Translations under genes and position numbers: made by a program
Part shown: piece after piece, positions 42,691 to 55,589 of the stretch
Numbering within the stretch: the first letter of the stretch is position 1
Layout of the letters: every line of letters starts with the position of its first letter
Source: Inia geoffrensis
Lineage: Eukaryota; Chordata; Mammalia; Artiodactyla; Iniidae
DNA length: 64,000 nucleotides
Assembly: GCA_036417435.1 (NCBI GenBank)
Contig: CM070919.1
Span: 30,319,318 to 30,383,317 of the forward strand
Direction of reading: 5' to 3'
The notes under the pieces: model-generated
Seen by the model: only the letters and a program-made list of their open reading frames with translations
Database searches by the model: none
What the model was told of the DNA's origin: nothing

Positions 42691-44732
42691 AAAAACCATA
42701 TGATCATCTCAATAGATGCAGAGAAAGCTTTTGACAAAATTCAACACCATTTATGATAAAAACCCTGCAGAAAGTAGCCATAGAGGGAACTTTCCTCAAC
42801 ATAATAAAGGCCATATATGACAAACCCACAGCCAACACTGTCCTTAATGGTGAAAAACTGAAAGCATTTCCTCTAAGATCAGGAACAAGACAAAGTTGTC
42901 CACTCTCACCACTCTTATTCAACTTCGTTTTGGAAGTTTTAGCCACAGCAATCAGAGAAGAAAAGGAAATAAAAGGAATCCAAATCGGAAAAGAAGAAGT
43001 AAAGCTGTCACTGTTTGCAGATGACATGATACTATACATAGAGAATCCTAAAGATGCTACCAGAAAATTACTAGAGATAATCAATGAATTTGGTAAAGTA
43101 GCAGGATACAAAATTAATGCACAGAAATCTCTGGCATTCCTATACACTAATGATGAGAAATCTGAAAGTGAAATTAAGAAAACACTCCCATTTACCACTG
43201 CAACAAAAAGAATAAAATATCTAGGAATAAAGCTACCTAAGCAGACAAAAGACCTGTATGCAGAAAATTATAAGACACTGATGAAAGAAATTAAAGATGA
43301 TACAAATAGATGGAGAGATATACCATGTTCTTGGATTGGAAGAATCAACGTTGTGAAAATGACTCTACCATCCAAAGCAATCTACAGATTCAATGCAATC
43401 CCTATCAAACTACCACTGGCATTTTTCACAGAAGTAGAACAAAAAAGTTCACAATTTGTATGGAAACACAAAAGACCCCGAATAGCCAAAGCAATCTTGA
43501 GAAAGAAAAATGGAGCTGGAGGAATCAGGCTCCCTGACTTCAGACTACACTACAAAGCTACAGTAATCAAGACAGTATGGTACTGGCACAAAAACAGAAA
43601 TATAGATCAGTGGAACAGGATAGAAAGCCCAGAGATAAACCCACGCACATATGGTCACCTTATCTTTGATAAAGGAGGCAGGAATGTACAGTGGTGAAAG
43701 GACACCCTCTTCAATAAGTGGTGCTGGGAAAACTGGACAGCTACATGTAAAAGTATGAGATTAGATCACTCCCTAACACCATACACAAAAATAAGCTCAA
43801 AATGGATTAAAGACCTAAATGTAAGGCCAGAAACTATCAAACTCTTAGAGGAAAACATAGGCAGGACTATGACATAAAACATAGCAAGGTCCTTTTTGAC
43901 CCACCTCCTAGAGTAATGGAAATAAAAGCAAAAATAAACAAATGGGACCTAATGAAACTTCAAAGCTTTTGCACAGCAAAGGAAACCATAAACAAGACCG
44001 AAAGACAACCGTCAGAATGGGAGAAAATATTTGCAAATGAAGCAACTGACAAAGGGTTAATCTCCAAAATTTATAAGCAGCTCATGCAGCTTAATAACAA
44101 AAAAACAAACAACCCAATCCAAAAATGGTCAGAAGACCTAAACAGACATTTCTCCAAAGAAGATATACAGACTGCCAACAAACACATGAAAGAATGCTCA
44201 ACATCACTAATCATTAGAGAAATGCAAATCAAAACTACAATGAGATATCATCTCACACCGGTCAGAATGGCCATCATCAAAAAATCTAGAAACAATAATT
44301 GCTGGAGAGGGTGTGGAGAAAAGGGAACCCTTTACACTGTTGGTGGGAATGTAAATTGATACAGCCACTGTGGAGAACAGTATGGAGCTTCCTTAAAAAA
44401 CTACAAATAGAACTACCGTATGACCCAGCAATCCCACTACAGGCATATACCCTGAGCAAACCATAATTCAAAAAGAATCATGTACCAAAATGTTCATTGC
44501 AGCTCTATTTACAATAGCCCAGAGATGGAAACAACCTACGTGTCCATCATCGGATGAATGGATAAAGAAGATGTGGCACATATATACAATGGAATATTCC
44601 TCAGCCATAAAAAGAAACGAAATTGAGCTATTTGTAATGAGGTGGATAGACCTAGAGTCTGTCATACAGAGTGAAGTAAGTCAGAAAGAGAGAGACAAAT
44701 ACCGTATGCTAACACATATATATGGAATTTAA
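42691..44732 (+). pseudogene. L1 ORF2 remnant: reverse transcriptase onward
   Basis: The remnant starts at RT motif A ([13 protein letters not shown]), fused to 5'UTR sequence. A 1-base loss near 42750 shifts frame. From 42753 a 314-codon frame (to 43697) stays open through [19 protein letters not shown] (43014-43028), the YLGI block and the [14 protein letters not shown] region. It continues broken at 43916-44359, where the [11 protein letters not shown] cysteine motif loses frame, and at 44490-44732. No endonuclease and no upstream RT motifs, so no activity is expected. This is the longest intact RT stretch in the window. Confidence 0.9.
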
Positions 44733-45092
44733 GGGGAAAAAATGTCATGAAGAACCTAGCGGTGAAACAGGAATAAAGACACAGACTTACTAGAGAATGG
44801 ACTTGAGGATATGGGGAGGGGGAAGGGTAAACTGTGACAAAGCGAGAGAGAGGCATGGACATATATACACTACCAAACGTAAGGTAGATAGCTAGTGGGA
44901 AGCAGCCGCCTACCAGGGGGAGATCAGCTCGGTGCTTTGTGACCGCCTGGAGGGGTGGGATAGGGAGGGTGGGAGGGAGGGAGACGCAAGTGGGAGGAGA
45001 TATGGGAACATATGTATATATATCTGATTCATTTTGTTGTGAAGCTGAAACTAACATACCATTGTAAAGAAAAAAAATGTTACAAATAAAAA
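44733..45092 (+). other. 3'UTR of L1 copy 2
   Basis: Includes the G-rich tract at 44952-44981 (GGGGTGGGATAGGGAGGGTG and on), well preserved and able to form a G-quadruplex. The terminus differs from copy 1: it lacks the AATAAAGATG end and has an A/T-rich tail. Confidence 0.8.
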
Positions 45093-45119
45093 TATAAATT
45101 AAAAAAGAAAAAAAATGGA

Positions 45120-45309
45120 GGGCTTCCCTGGTGGCGCAGTGGTTGAGAGTCCACCTGCCGATGCAGGGGACGTGGGTTCATGCCCCGGTCTGGGAAGATC
45201 CCACATGCCGCGGAGCGGCTGGGCCCGTGAGCCATGGCTGCTGAGCCTGCGCGTCCGGAACCTGTGCTCCGCAACGGGAGAGGCCACAACAGTGAGAGGC
45301 CTGCGTACC

Positions 45310-45343
<34 letters not shown>
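45120..45343 (+). mobile_element. CHR-2-type SINE next to copy 2
   Basis: Full CHR-2 with a ~33-base poly(A), inserted just 12 bp after the 3' duplication of copy 2, in the same orientation. The young-looking tail and near-consensus body suggest that it came after copy 2. Confidence 0.93.
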
Positions 45344-45345
<2 letters not shown>

Positions 45346-45694
45346 CAGTACAACTGATACCACAGAAATACAGAGGATCATAAAAAGGTACTATAAACAA
45401 CTACGTGCCAACAAACTGGACAAACTATATAAAAAATTGAAAATTCTTAGAAACATACAAACTACCAAGACTGATTTAGGAAGAAAATAGCAAGTCTGAA
45501 TCTAACTATTACTACAAAGGTGACTGAATCAGTAATCAAACTCTCAATTCAGAAAAGCCCAGGACAGATGGCTTCACTGGTAAAATTTACCAACATTTAA
45601 AAAAGAATTAATGCCAATATTTTTCAAGCTCTTCCAAAAATCGAAGACAAGGGAACACTCCCAAACTCATTTTACAAGTTCAGTATCACCCTGA

Positions 45695-45787
<93 letters not shown>

Positions 45788-48700
45788 TGAATTCAGCAGC
45801 ATATTAAAAGGATCATCCACCATGATCAAATGGGATTTCTGCCTGGGATACAAGGATGGTCTGACAAACACAAATCAATCAATGTGAAACATCAATAGAA
45901 TTTTAAAAATCATACGATCATCTTAATAGATGCAGAAAAGCATTTGAGAAAATTCAACATCTGTCCATGGTAAAAACTCAGCTAATTAGGTATAGAAGGA
46001 ATGTCCCCAACATAATAGTAGCCTATATGATAAGCCCATAGTATATATCATACTCAATGGTAAAAGGTTGGTAAAGTTGAAAGATCAAGAACAAGAGTGC
46101 CCACTCTCACCACTCCTACTCGACATAGTACTGAAAGTCCTTGCCAGAGCAATCAGACAAAAAGAAATAAAAACATCACAAACGGAAAGAAAGGAGTAAT
46201 ACTTTATCTATTGTTGGCATGATTTTACTTGCAGGAAAATTCTAAAGAGATCACCAAAAAACTCTTCCATCTAATCAACAAATTCAGTAAAATCACAGGA
46301 AACAAAATTAACTACAAAAGTCAATATCATTTCTATACACTAACAAAAATTACCTGAGAATGAAAGAAAACAATCCCATTTACAATAGCATAAAAAAACA
46401 ATACTTAGCTATAACCTTTAAAAAGGAGGTAAAAGATCTCTGAAAACTGTGAGACACTGATGAAAGAAATAGAAAAAGTCATGAGTAAATGGAAAGATAT
46501 CTTGTGTTAGTGAATTGAAAAATTATTGAAGTGTCAATACTATCTCATGGTAACAAAACAAAGGAACTACAATGAAAAAACACAGGTTGGCTAAATGGAT
46601 AATAAAGAAAACCCATCAACATGCTGCCTATAAGCAATTTACTTCAGATATTAAGGATACACACAGACTGAAAGTAAAGGGATAGAAAAAGACATTTCAC
46701 GAAAATGGAAATCAAGGGAAAGCTGGAATAGCTATAACTACTTCAGACAAAATAGACTTTAAGACAGACTAATAGGGGACAAAGTTGTTCATTATATAAT
46801 TATATGATGAACATATAGAGGATATATGTTCATCCAACAAGAGGATATAACATTTGTAAATATTTTAGCACCCAACATAGGTTCACTGAATTATATAAAG
46901 CAAATTTTACAAGACCTAAAGGGAGAAACAGATTGCAGTACAATAGGAGGAGACTTCAATACACCACTTTCATCAATGGACAAATCATTCAGACAAAAAA
47001 ATCAATGAAAAGCACTGGCCTTAAATGACACATTATTCCAGATGGACTTAATATATACATAAAACATTCCATCCCAAAGCAACACAGTACACATTTTCTC
47101 AAGTGCACATATAACACTCTCCAGGATAGAACAAATGTTAGTCCACAAAAAAGTCTTAATAAATTTAAGAATTGAAATCATGTCAAGCATCTTTTCTTAT
47201 CATGATAGTATAAAAGTGAGATCAATTACAAAAAGAGAACTGAAAAATTCAAAGATTTTAAAAATACACTGAGACAAATGAAAATGAAAAAAATAACAAA
47301 ATTTATGGGATGCTGCAAAAGCAGTCCTAAGAGGGAAGCTCATAGTGATAAACACCAACATTAGGAAACAAGATCTCAAATAAACAACCACAAGAACTAG
47401 AAAAAGAAGAGCAAACTAAGCCCAAAGTTAGTAGAAGGAAGGAAATAAAGATCAGAGCAGAAATGAATGAAACTGAGACAAAAAGACAATAGAAATGGTC
47501 AATGAAACTGAAACCTGGTTATTTGAAAAGATAAACAAAATTGACAAACCTTTACCAAAAATCAACAAGAAAAAGAGAGGGCTCAAATAAAATCATAAAT
47601 GAAAGAGCACACATTACAAATGATACCACAGAAATACAAAGATTGTAAAAGACATTCCAGCAAACTGGACAACCCAGATGAATTAGATAAATTTCTAGAA
47701 ACATACAACCTACCAAGACTGAATCATGAAGAAACAGAAAATCTGAACAGACCTATTACTAGTAAGGAGATTGGACCAGTAATCAACAACCTCCCAACAA
47801 ATCACTGGACCAGATGTTTTTACTGGTGAATTCTACAAAAAATTTAAAAAGTAATTAATTCTCAAACTCTTCAAAGTAATAGAAGATGAGGGAACACTTC
47901 CAAACTCATTTTACAGGATCAGCATTACTCTGATACCACAAAAAAAGAAAATTACAGGTCAATATCCCTGATAAACACAGATGCAAAATTCCTCAACAAA
48001 ATATAACCAAACCAAATTTTAAAAATACATTTAAATATCATACACCATGGTCAAGTGGGATTTATTCCAGGGAAGCAAGTATAGTTCAACATCTGCAAAT
48101 CAATAAGTAATACACCATATTACAAAATGAAGGATAAAATCATATGATCATCTCAATAGATGCAGAAAAAAACATTTGACACAACTCAAGGTCCATTCAT
48201 GACAAAAACTCTCAACAAAGTGGGTATAGAGGGAAGGTACCTCTGCAAAATAAAGGCATATATGACAAGCCTATAGCTAACATCATACTCAACAGTGAAA
48301 AGCTGAAAGCTTTTCTGCTAAGATCAGGAATGAGAAAGAATGCCCAGCCTCATCACTTTTATTCAACATAATAATGGAAGTTCTTGCCCAAGCAATAAGC
48401 CCAGAAAAAGAAATAACAGGTATCCAGTTGGAAAGGAAGAAGTAAAATTTTCACTTTTTGCAGATGATATTATATATAGAAAAACCTAAAAACTCCACCA
48501 AAAAAACTGTTGGAACTAATAAATGACTTCAGTAAAGCTTCAGGTTACAAAATTAAGATTCATAAATCTGTTGTTTCTATACACTATTAACAAACTAGCA
48601 GAAAGAGAAAATAAGAAAACAATCCCATTTATGGTTGCATCAAAAAGAATAAAATATCTAGGAATAGATTTAACCAAGGAGGTGAAAGACATGTATACTG

Positions 48701-49434
48701 CAAGCAATGAGACACTGATAAAATAAACTGAAGACACAAATAAATGGAAAGATATTCCATGCTCATGGATTGGAAGAATATTGTTAAAATGTCCATACTA
48801 TCCAAAGCAATCTACAGGTTCAATGTAATCCCTATCAAAATTTTAACGGTATTTTTCATAGAAATATGAACAAACAATCCTAATGTTTACACGGAACTGT
48901 AAAAGACCCTGAACAGCCTAAGCAATCTTGAGAAAGAAGAACAAAGCTGGAGTCATCACGTTCCCTGATTTCAAACTATATTACAGTGCAATAGTAATCA
49001 AAACAATATGGTACTGGCATAAAAACAGACACATAGATCAACGGAACAGAATAGGGAGCCCAGAAATAAGCCCACACACATATGGTCAATTAATTTATGA
49101 CAAATGATCCAAGAATGTACAATGGAGAAAGGACAATCTTTTCAATAAATAGTGCTGGGGAAAGTGGACAGCAGTTTTCATTAAAGAATAAAATTGGACC
49201 ACTATCTTACCCCATAAACAAAAATTAACTCAAAATGGATTAAAGATTGTAAGACCTGAAACTATAAATCTCCTGGAAGAAAGCATAGGGGCTATGTTCC
49301 TTGACATCAGCCTCAGCAATGATTTTTTGCATTTGATGCCAAAAGCAAGTTCAACAAAAGCAAAAATAAACAAGTGAGACTACATCAAAATAAAAGCTCT
49401 TCACAGCAAAAGAAACAATGAACAGGGGCTTCCG

Positions 49435-49743
49435 TGGTGGCGCAGTGGTTAAGAAGCTACCTGCCAATGTAAGGGGACACAGGTTTGAGCCCTGGTCCGG
49501 TAAGATCCCACATGCCTCGGAGCAACTAAGCCCGTGTGCCACAACTACTGAGCCTGCACTCTAGAGCCCGTGAGCCACAACTACTCAGTCCACACGCCTA
49601 GAGCCCGTGCTCCGCAAGAAGAGAAGCCACCACAATGAGAAACTTGCGCACTGCAAGGAAGAGTAGCCCCTGCTCACCACCACTGGAGAAAGCCTGCACA
49701 CAGCAAGACCCAACAAAGCCAAAAATAAATTTTATTAAAAAAA
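49435..49743 (+). mobile_element. CHR-1-type SINE
   Basis: GGGGCTTCCGTGGTGGCGCAG head, long internal ACAACTACTGAG repeats and AAAAATAAATTTTATT tail. Target duplication is not clear. Confidence 0.9.
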
Positions 49744-50459
49744 GAACAAAAAATATGCAACATACCAAATGGGAGAAAGTATTTACAAATCATTTATCTA
49801 TTATGGGTTTAATATCTGAAATATATAAGAAACTCATACAATTCAATAGCAAATAAACAGTCCAATTTAAAACTGGGCAGAGAATCAGAATAAACATTTT
49901 TCAACAAAAGCATACAGACGACCAACAAGTCCATGAAAAGATGCATCATTAATCGTCAGGGAAATGCAAATCAAAACCTCATACCTGTCAGAATGGTTAT
50001 TATCAAAAGACAAGAAATAACAAGCGTTGGTGGGAACGTATATTGGTGCAGCCGCTATGGAAAACAATATGGAGGTTTCTCAAAAAATTAAAGGTAGAAC
50101 TACTATCTGATCCAGGAATTCTACTTCTGGGTATTCAGCCAAGGGAACTGAAAACACTAATTTGAAAGGATATATGCATCCCCATGTTTATTGCAGCATG
50201 ATATACAAAATTCAAGATGTGGAAGCAACCTTAAGTGTTCATAATTTAAGGGATGGATAAAGAAAATGTGGTATACGTATACAATGGAGTATTATTCAGC
50301 CATAAAACAGAAGGAAATTTGGCCACATGAGAACATGCACAAACCTGGAGGACGTTATGCTGAATGAAATAAGTTAGAGAAAGACAAATACCATATGATC
50401 TTACTTATATGTGGAATGTAAAACAAAACAAAAAACTGAATTCAAAGATATAGAGAATA

Positions 50460-50524
50460 CATAAAGCAGAAACTAACACACCCTTGTAAAGCAATTTTAC
50501 TCCAATAAAGATGTTTTTTAAAAG
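50460..50524 (+). mobile_element. Extremely truncated L1 insertion (65 bp)
   Basis: Only the last bases of a young-type L1 (AAAGCAGAAACTAACACACC to CCAATAAAGATGTTTTTTA). The duplication AAGATATAGAGAAT / AAGATATACAGAAT flanks it (50445-50458, 50525-50538). It sits within the old L1's 3' end, same orientation. Confidence 0.85.
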
Positions 50525-50876
50525 AAGATATACAGAATGGATTGGATTTGTGCTTGCCGGAAATGGGGGTTGGGGGGAGTGAAATGGGCCAAAAAGTATA
50601 AACTGACAGCTATTAAAAAAAAAAAAAAAAAGAGAGTCCTGGGCATATAATGTACAGCGTGGTGACCATAGTTAACAATGCTGTATTACACATTCGAAAG
50701 TTGCCAAGAAAGATCTTAAAATTTCTCATCACAAGAAAAAAACGAATTATTTGTGGTGATGGATATTAATGAGATTTATTGTGGTGATCATTTCACAATA
50801 TGTACAAATATTGAATCACATTGTACGCTTGAAACTAACACGTGATATGTCAATTCTATCTTAATTTTAAAAAATA

Positions 50877-52683
50877 GCCTGGGCAAGTTGAGGTTGCCAA
50901 GGAGCACAGTGGGGTCAGAGGATGGAAAATTACTCAGAGGAAACATCAGCGATAAGGGGGATTCTGAGTAAGCCAACCTAACAGGATTCTTGCTGGAAGC
51001 CGACCAAGCAGTTAACCTTCACCTGTGAGATGAGGAACCTGACCAGGTATCAAGAGTGGAGGTTCTCATTAAATGGACTTAGCAGGGCTATTGCTGAAGC
51101 TAGATTTGACAAAGTGACAGACGGGCCTGGGAGAAGGTTCAGGAAATGGACTGAAGTTTAACCAAGCAAAGAAATTTTGTCACTTCCTGTCTGGATACCT
51201 CGGAGCCCAGGATGACGGTCAGCCTGGGAGCAGACGCAGCATTATTCAGGGAGCCACATCTTTGCCAACACACGTGTCAAACCTCCAGGTGATAGGAATT
51301 CCCAGCACACATTAAGAAACGCTTGGCAAACAGGCCTCACTCCAAACAACTGAAACGATGAAGAGGGTCGACAACGTCTTTGCTTACAGCTCTTGCGTGT
51401 GTTTAGCAATTAGTTAACTTACTTGACCATACTGTAAGAAGGAAATGTGTCTATTTTAAAGTGACCCGTTCTTATAATTAAAGTTTTATGTTCCCTGTTG
51501 TCAATTTTGTTTCATCTTTTGCTTTAAAACTATAAAGTCTATTTTCTGTGCCTGGAGAACAGGGTCAACTTTTACCCCTGTCATATTTGTACTGTTAACT
51601 GAGACAAAAATTTAAATTATTGAACTGAAGCTAAACAAGCCCATACAAAGATTCCTCAGGCTAAACCAGTATTTTGTTTGGTATGCGTTCCCAGTTTAGG
51701 CGTTGATGTTTTCCCAAAGCCTTGGGACCTTCCAAATCCTAAGCTCCACCTAGAACTCGGAGACACCGGCCTCCATCATTCCGTTATTAATCTGGTTTCA
51801 ATTTTTCAATTGCTCGGATTCACAGCTGATCTATGGGAACAAATGGCTTTCCCTCTTTAATATTTCAGAGAGAAGATTTACTCAAAGACTTTAATATCCC
51901 TAACAGCAAGCCAGCTAATGAAATCCCAGCCAAACCTATGGAGAGAGGAATTGTCAGGAGGAGCCCTTCCTGGGGATCGCCCAGCTGTCTGTCCATCTGT
52001 CTGTCTATCAACATGAGCGCAGGAATGGGGCACATTAGTAGCTGTTCTATCAGCTCGCAGCCGCCACAGGGGCCCAGACAGAGCAGGAGATGAAGCGACT
52101 GCCAGACCCAAAGCTTGGCATGAAAAGCCAGCTGTCTGCCAGATAATGTGCTCCGCCAGCTACGTGAAACCCAATCACTAAGTTTTGGGGGAATTGGTCA
52201 GAGAGAGAAAGACTCTTTGTCCTGAGTGCGTGGAGCTGCTGAGGGCGGAGAGCAGGAGAAGGGCTGTGACTCATGATGCCACAAGGTTTGTTCCCAAAAC
52301 AGATCTGGGGACATTATGTCAGGGATGGGGCCGAGGGCACAGCAGGAGGTAGGAGGCTCAAGACAGACCTCATCGCAGAAGGGTGACGAAACACTGTCAC
52401 CTTGTCTTCGTGGCCACGGAGCCCAGAAAAGATGATGGGGGCAGCCCTCCAAGGAGGTTGGAGACAGAGGAATTTGGTCATTTTCAACTCATTGGCATTT
52501 TGCTTTTCTTGAGCAATTCCCACCCACCCACCCCCACCTTTTTGACTTATTGGATTCAGGGGCCACCTTGTAATAGCCTCTGAAACCAAATTAGACTTGA
52601 ATGGATAACATATCCACGCTCCAGGGCTTAAGAGTTCACTTCCTGCACTAAAGGAGTGAAGAAATTGGGGGAAATGACCCCTA
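50877..52683. other. Single-copy non-coding DNA
   Basis: No repeat is recognised with confidence and no exon found. The 51700-52150 part has balanced base composition and homeodomain-like cores (AGCTAATGAAATC), so it could be conserved non-coding DNA, but nothing here proves it. The frames at 52198-52754 (minus) show no domain. Confidence 0.45.
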
Positions 52684-52693
52684 TGATCCTCAG

Positions 52694-53022
52694 TTGTTTT
52701 TCGTTTTTCGGTTTTTTGTTTTTTGGGATTTTTTTGGCTGCATTGTGTATTCATTGCTGCGCGTGGGCTTTCTCTAGTTGCGGCGAGCGGGGGCTACTCC
52801 TCATTGCGGTGCGCAGGCTTCTCATTGCAGTGGCTTGTCTTTGCTGTGGAGCAGGGGCTCTAGGCGCACAGGCATCAGTAGTTGTGGCTCGCAGGCTCAG
52901 TAGTTGTGGCGCACGGGCTTAGTTGCTCTGCAGCATGTGGGATCTTCCTGGACCAGGGCTTGAACCCGTGTCCCCTGCATTGGCAGGTGGATTCTTAGCC
53001 ACTGCACCGCCAGGGAAGTCCC
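52694..53022 (-). mobile_element. CHR-1-type SINE, minus strand
   Basis: Reverse complement of the long SINE, with its head at the right end (CGCCAGGGAAGTCCC) and T-rich tail at the left. A perfect duplication TGATCCTCAG flanks it (52684-52693 and 53023-53032). Confidence 0.93.
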
Positions 53023-53032
53023 TGATCCTCAG

Positions 53033-54329
53033 CCTTGATGGACCCACCACCAGAGGCAAAGTGATCGTAGCTTTAAGACGTGGGTATCTTTTCCACATTG
53101 TTGCTCGGGCAAGAATTCTGTGGCTTCTTGCAGGCTGTGTCCACCTGCTGTTCCCCATGTTGCAGCCAGTGTTTGCTGTCCTTATTCTACCGTTTACCTT
53201 CTAGCACACATCTAATGGTTGCTCACACCCAACACAAAGAGCCCAGATCCACAAGATGTTGTTTGAACATCCATTCCACCACAGGTACAGATATATACCT
53301 GGCTCCGGGGACCAGAATAAGTGACAGAGCAGTTGCCCTCAGAGTCGACAGCCTTGGAGGGAGGCAGTCGGGTCAGAAAGCAAATTGTAGTGCAGTGTGA
53401 TAAGCTCACCAAAGGCTGGGGAAAGAGACAATGCTGAGAAAGGGGTGATTCATCCTAAACCCTTCTCTTTCCCTCTAGCAAACGCTTCTGGGAGAAACTG
53501 ACATCTGAGATAGGTTTTAAAGGAAGCTGAGGTGTCCACCAACAGGAAAACACAGCAAGGAAGAGGCTGTGGAGGTGTCGGGAAGCCTGCTGGGTCACAG
53601 GGGCTCTGGAGCTTTGAGTGGGAGGGGAGATGGAGGATGTGCCATAGACAGATGAGCCCGGGCCACATGCGAGCATCTGCTAGTCGTGAGAGGCTCCTGT
53701 AATTCTCCAGACAAGAAATGCTGGGGTGCTGGACTAAGTGCTCATGGAGATGCAAAGGAGGAGATGGACTTGAAGGCTATTTAAGAAATGGCATGAACAG
53801 AACTTGAGGACTGAGTAGCCATGCAACGTAAGAAGACACAGCTGAGCAAGGATGAGTCTCCGGGTTCAGGGATACAGTGTTAGAATGATCAGGAAGACCT
53901 ATATTTTAAGAGGAATCATATCCGTAAGCTAATGGGACAAAATGTACCGGAGTGCTTTAGCCATGAAGGGAGTTTGCCGCCCAGTGGATATAAAGCGGTC
54001 AAGTTCTCACTGCTGAGGACATTTGTCAGAAAGATGGGGGTGGGGAGATTAACGCACAACTCTGTTTCAGAACTGTATCTTAAGCTTGTTAGATAGTCCA
54101 AGAGTAGTTGCCAGGTTTCTAAGTCTAGCTATTTATGCGATCCAAAAAAGTAAAGAAGTGACTTCCATTTTCAGCAAGAAAATGAACATTATAATGGACA
54201 TCTAAAAAGGCAGAATGAAATACAGAGAATTTCCTTTTGAATAATGGATAAACCTACGAACTCTAGGGCTGGAAATAAAGGAGAGAGGCAGGTCATCACT
54301 GAAACTGGGAAGACCCTACTGATCTAGAA

Positions 54330-54331
<2 letters not shown>
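53033..54331. other. Single-copy DNA with an ancient repeat
   Basis: About 53500-53890 resembles the repeat at 35848-36690 (CTGTAATTCTCCAGACAAGAAATG, GATGAGTCTCCGGGTTC against AGTAATGTAGACAAGAGG and GTGACTCCTAGGTTC). The rest is single-copy. No gene recognised. Confidence 0.4.
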
Positions 54332-54382
<51 letters not shown>

Positions 54383-54403
54383 TGTGTGTGTGTGTGTGTG
54401 TGT
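54332..54403 (+). repeat. (GT)n microsatellite
   Basis: 72 bp of GT units with one AG interruption at about 54381. Likely polymorphic; alternating purine-pyrimidine tract. Confidence 0.97.
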
Positions 54404-54654
54404 AGGGGGGCAAGGGGAAATTGGAATGGAGAGCACACCTGATAAAGCAGGGGCTCGGGAAGGGTTACTCTCCTGGAAATGCACTCATCAGGGGCAATGA
54501 CTTCTTTCCCAAGGCAAACAAGGAGGAGGTTTGTCTTTATCAGCAACATCCTTAGGCATCTGGAAGAAGTAACACATACCTTCCAGGAACAGTGTTCCTT
54601 AACCTGGGCTTCTGATAATACTCACAGATAAAGTGACTGCAAATATGAATGCAC

Positions 54655-54979
54655 AGACACTTCCAAATAAACCATCATGATTGTCTTTAGGAAAAGCAAA
54701 TAATAGGACCAGACTGACCAAGACTTCAGAGACTGAATCAGACATAGATTATAAAATAAGAATGTTTAACATATTAAAAGGAGTAGGAGGGGATTCCCTG
54801 GTGGCGCAGTGGTTGAGAGTCCACCTGCCGATGCAGGGGACACGGGTTCGTGCCCCGGTCCGGGAAGATCCCACATGCCGCGGAGCGGCTGTGCCCGTGA
54901 GCCGTGGCCGCTGAGCCTGCGCGTCCGGAGCCTGTGCTCCGCAACGGGAGAGGCCACAACAGTGAGAGGCCCACATACC

Positions 54980-55013
<34 letters not shown>

Positions 55014-55130
55014 AGTAGGAGGACAAGAAAGAGAAAGGAGCAAGAAATGTGACATAATGATAAGATAGAGTTGAAAAAGAACCAAATAGAACTTAGAGAA
55101 AATTTTTAAAAAATTAGCAGTGTTTAAATT
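54655..55130 (+). mobile_element. Old L1 ORF1 5' region fragment
   Basis: ACTGAATCAGACATAGATTA, TAAAATAAGAATGTTTAACAT and, after the nested SINE, GAAAAAGAACCAAATAGAACTT match the start-to-coiled-coil section of old L1 ORF1. No open frame remains. Confidence 0.55.
54791..55013 (+). mobile_element. CHR-2-type SINE
   Basis: GGGATTCCCTGGTGGCGCAG head, near-consensus body and a ~31-base poly(A). Duplication AGTAGGAGG at 54782-54790 and 55014-55022. Nested in the old L1 ORF1 fragment, same orientation. Confidence 0.94.
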
Positions 55131-55589
55131 GTTTTGAACCTCCACATAAAAAAGATGTCCTGGATAGAAAAAACAAACCAAGGTATTCTCATGAACTCCA
55201 ATACACAAGCATGTGGAGACAAAGCACCCTCAGCCACAAGATCTGTGTGGGTACCAATGTCAATACAGGAGGAAAAAGGAGGAGGTTATGGGTCAGTGGC
55301 TGATGACCTAAGAACAGACAATCCCTAAATAGCTAAGTTATTACCAGAACACACAGCAGGGCCAACTTGAGAACAGCACCTGGGTTCTGCCCAATTCAAT
55401 AGCATGTGAGTACAAGAGGCCTACAGTAAGAAGGGCTGAAGGGGACTGGAGCAGTCTACACCCTGTGAATTCTCAAAACTAACCCACCTGAGTGCGTTTC
55501 TAGGCTAGTGTCCTACGCTGAGGAGAAACTGCTGGGAGTGGAACCAAAATTGATTAAGACAGGCACAACAGAGACAAAAGTGAGGGTCA
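55131..55589. other. Unassigned sequence
   Basis: Nothing recognised; possibly continuation of old L1 5' sequence. Confidence 0.35.

Larger units (their letters stand above)
41296..45092 (+). mobile_element. Young-type L1 with internal deletions (copy 2)
   Basis: A 3.8-kb element with its own complete 5' end (GGGCTAGAGCTTCCGGGAAG) and 3' end. The duplication TATAAATTAAAAAA(AA)GA lies at 41278-41295 and 45093-45108. Compared with copy 1, it lacks the 283-bp GT...AG segment (junction 42504/42505). It also lacks about 3.0 kb from the 5'UTR to just before RT motif A (junction 42690/42691), which removes ORF1 and the endonuclease. One TSD pair brackets everything, so both losses fit events before or during a single insertion, though later deletion cannot be excluded. 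Confidence 0.9.
46545..50876 (+). mobile_element. Old L1, ORF2 and 3' end, 5'-truncated
   Basis: Begins at the inter-ORF/ORF2 boundary (CTCATGGTAACAAAACAAAGG) and reads endonuclease (46600-47300) and RT (47600-49000), ending in TATGTCAATTCTATCTTAATT. Contains a CHR-1 SINE (49435-49743) and a 65-bp young-type L1 end (50460-50524). ORF2 is closed by many stops; the best pieces are 46826-47008 (GGDFNTPLSSMDKSF endonuclease block) and 48523-48726. Confidence 0.82.

Noticed and set aside
42681..42700. Second splice event joining 5'UTR to ORF2 in copy 2
   Set aside because: The removed segment would begin CTACAG and end near GAAT; neither GT-AG nor AT-AC borders are present, so splicing is not supported for this junction.
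42753..43697. Functional reverse transcriptase gene
   Set aside because: The 314-codon frame keeps the FADDM motif, but lacks motif A in frame, all upstream RT motifs and the endonuclease. It is an L1 remnant.
52198..52754. Minus-strand frames of 84 and 146 codons
   Set aside because: No recognisable domain; overlapping in different phases, in single-copy DNA with no splice-site framework.
54332..54403. CRISPR array or other spaced repeat
   Set aside because: It is a pure dinucleotide microsatellite. No spaced direct repeats with unique spacers occur anywhere in the window.
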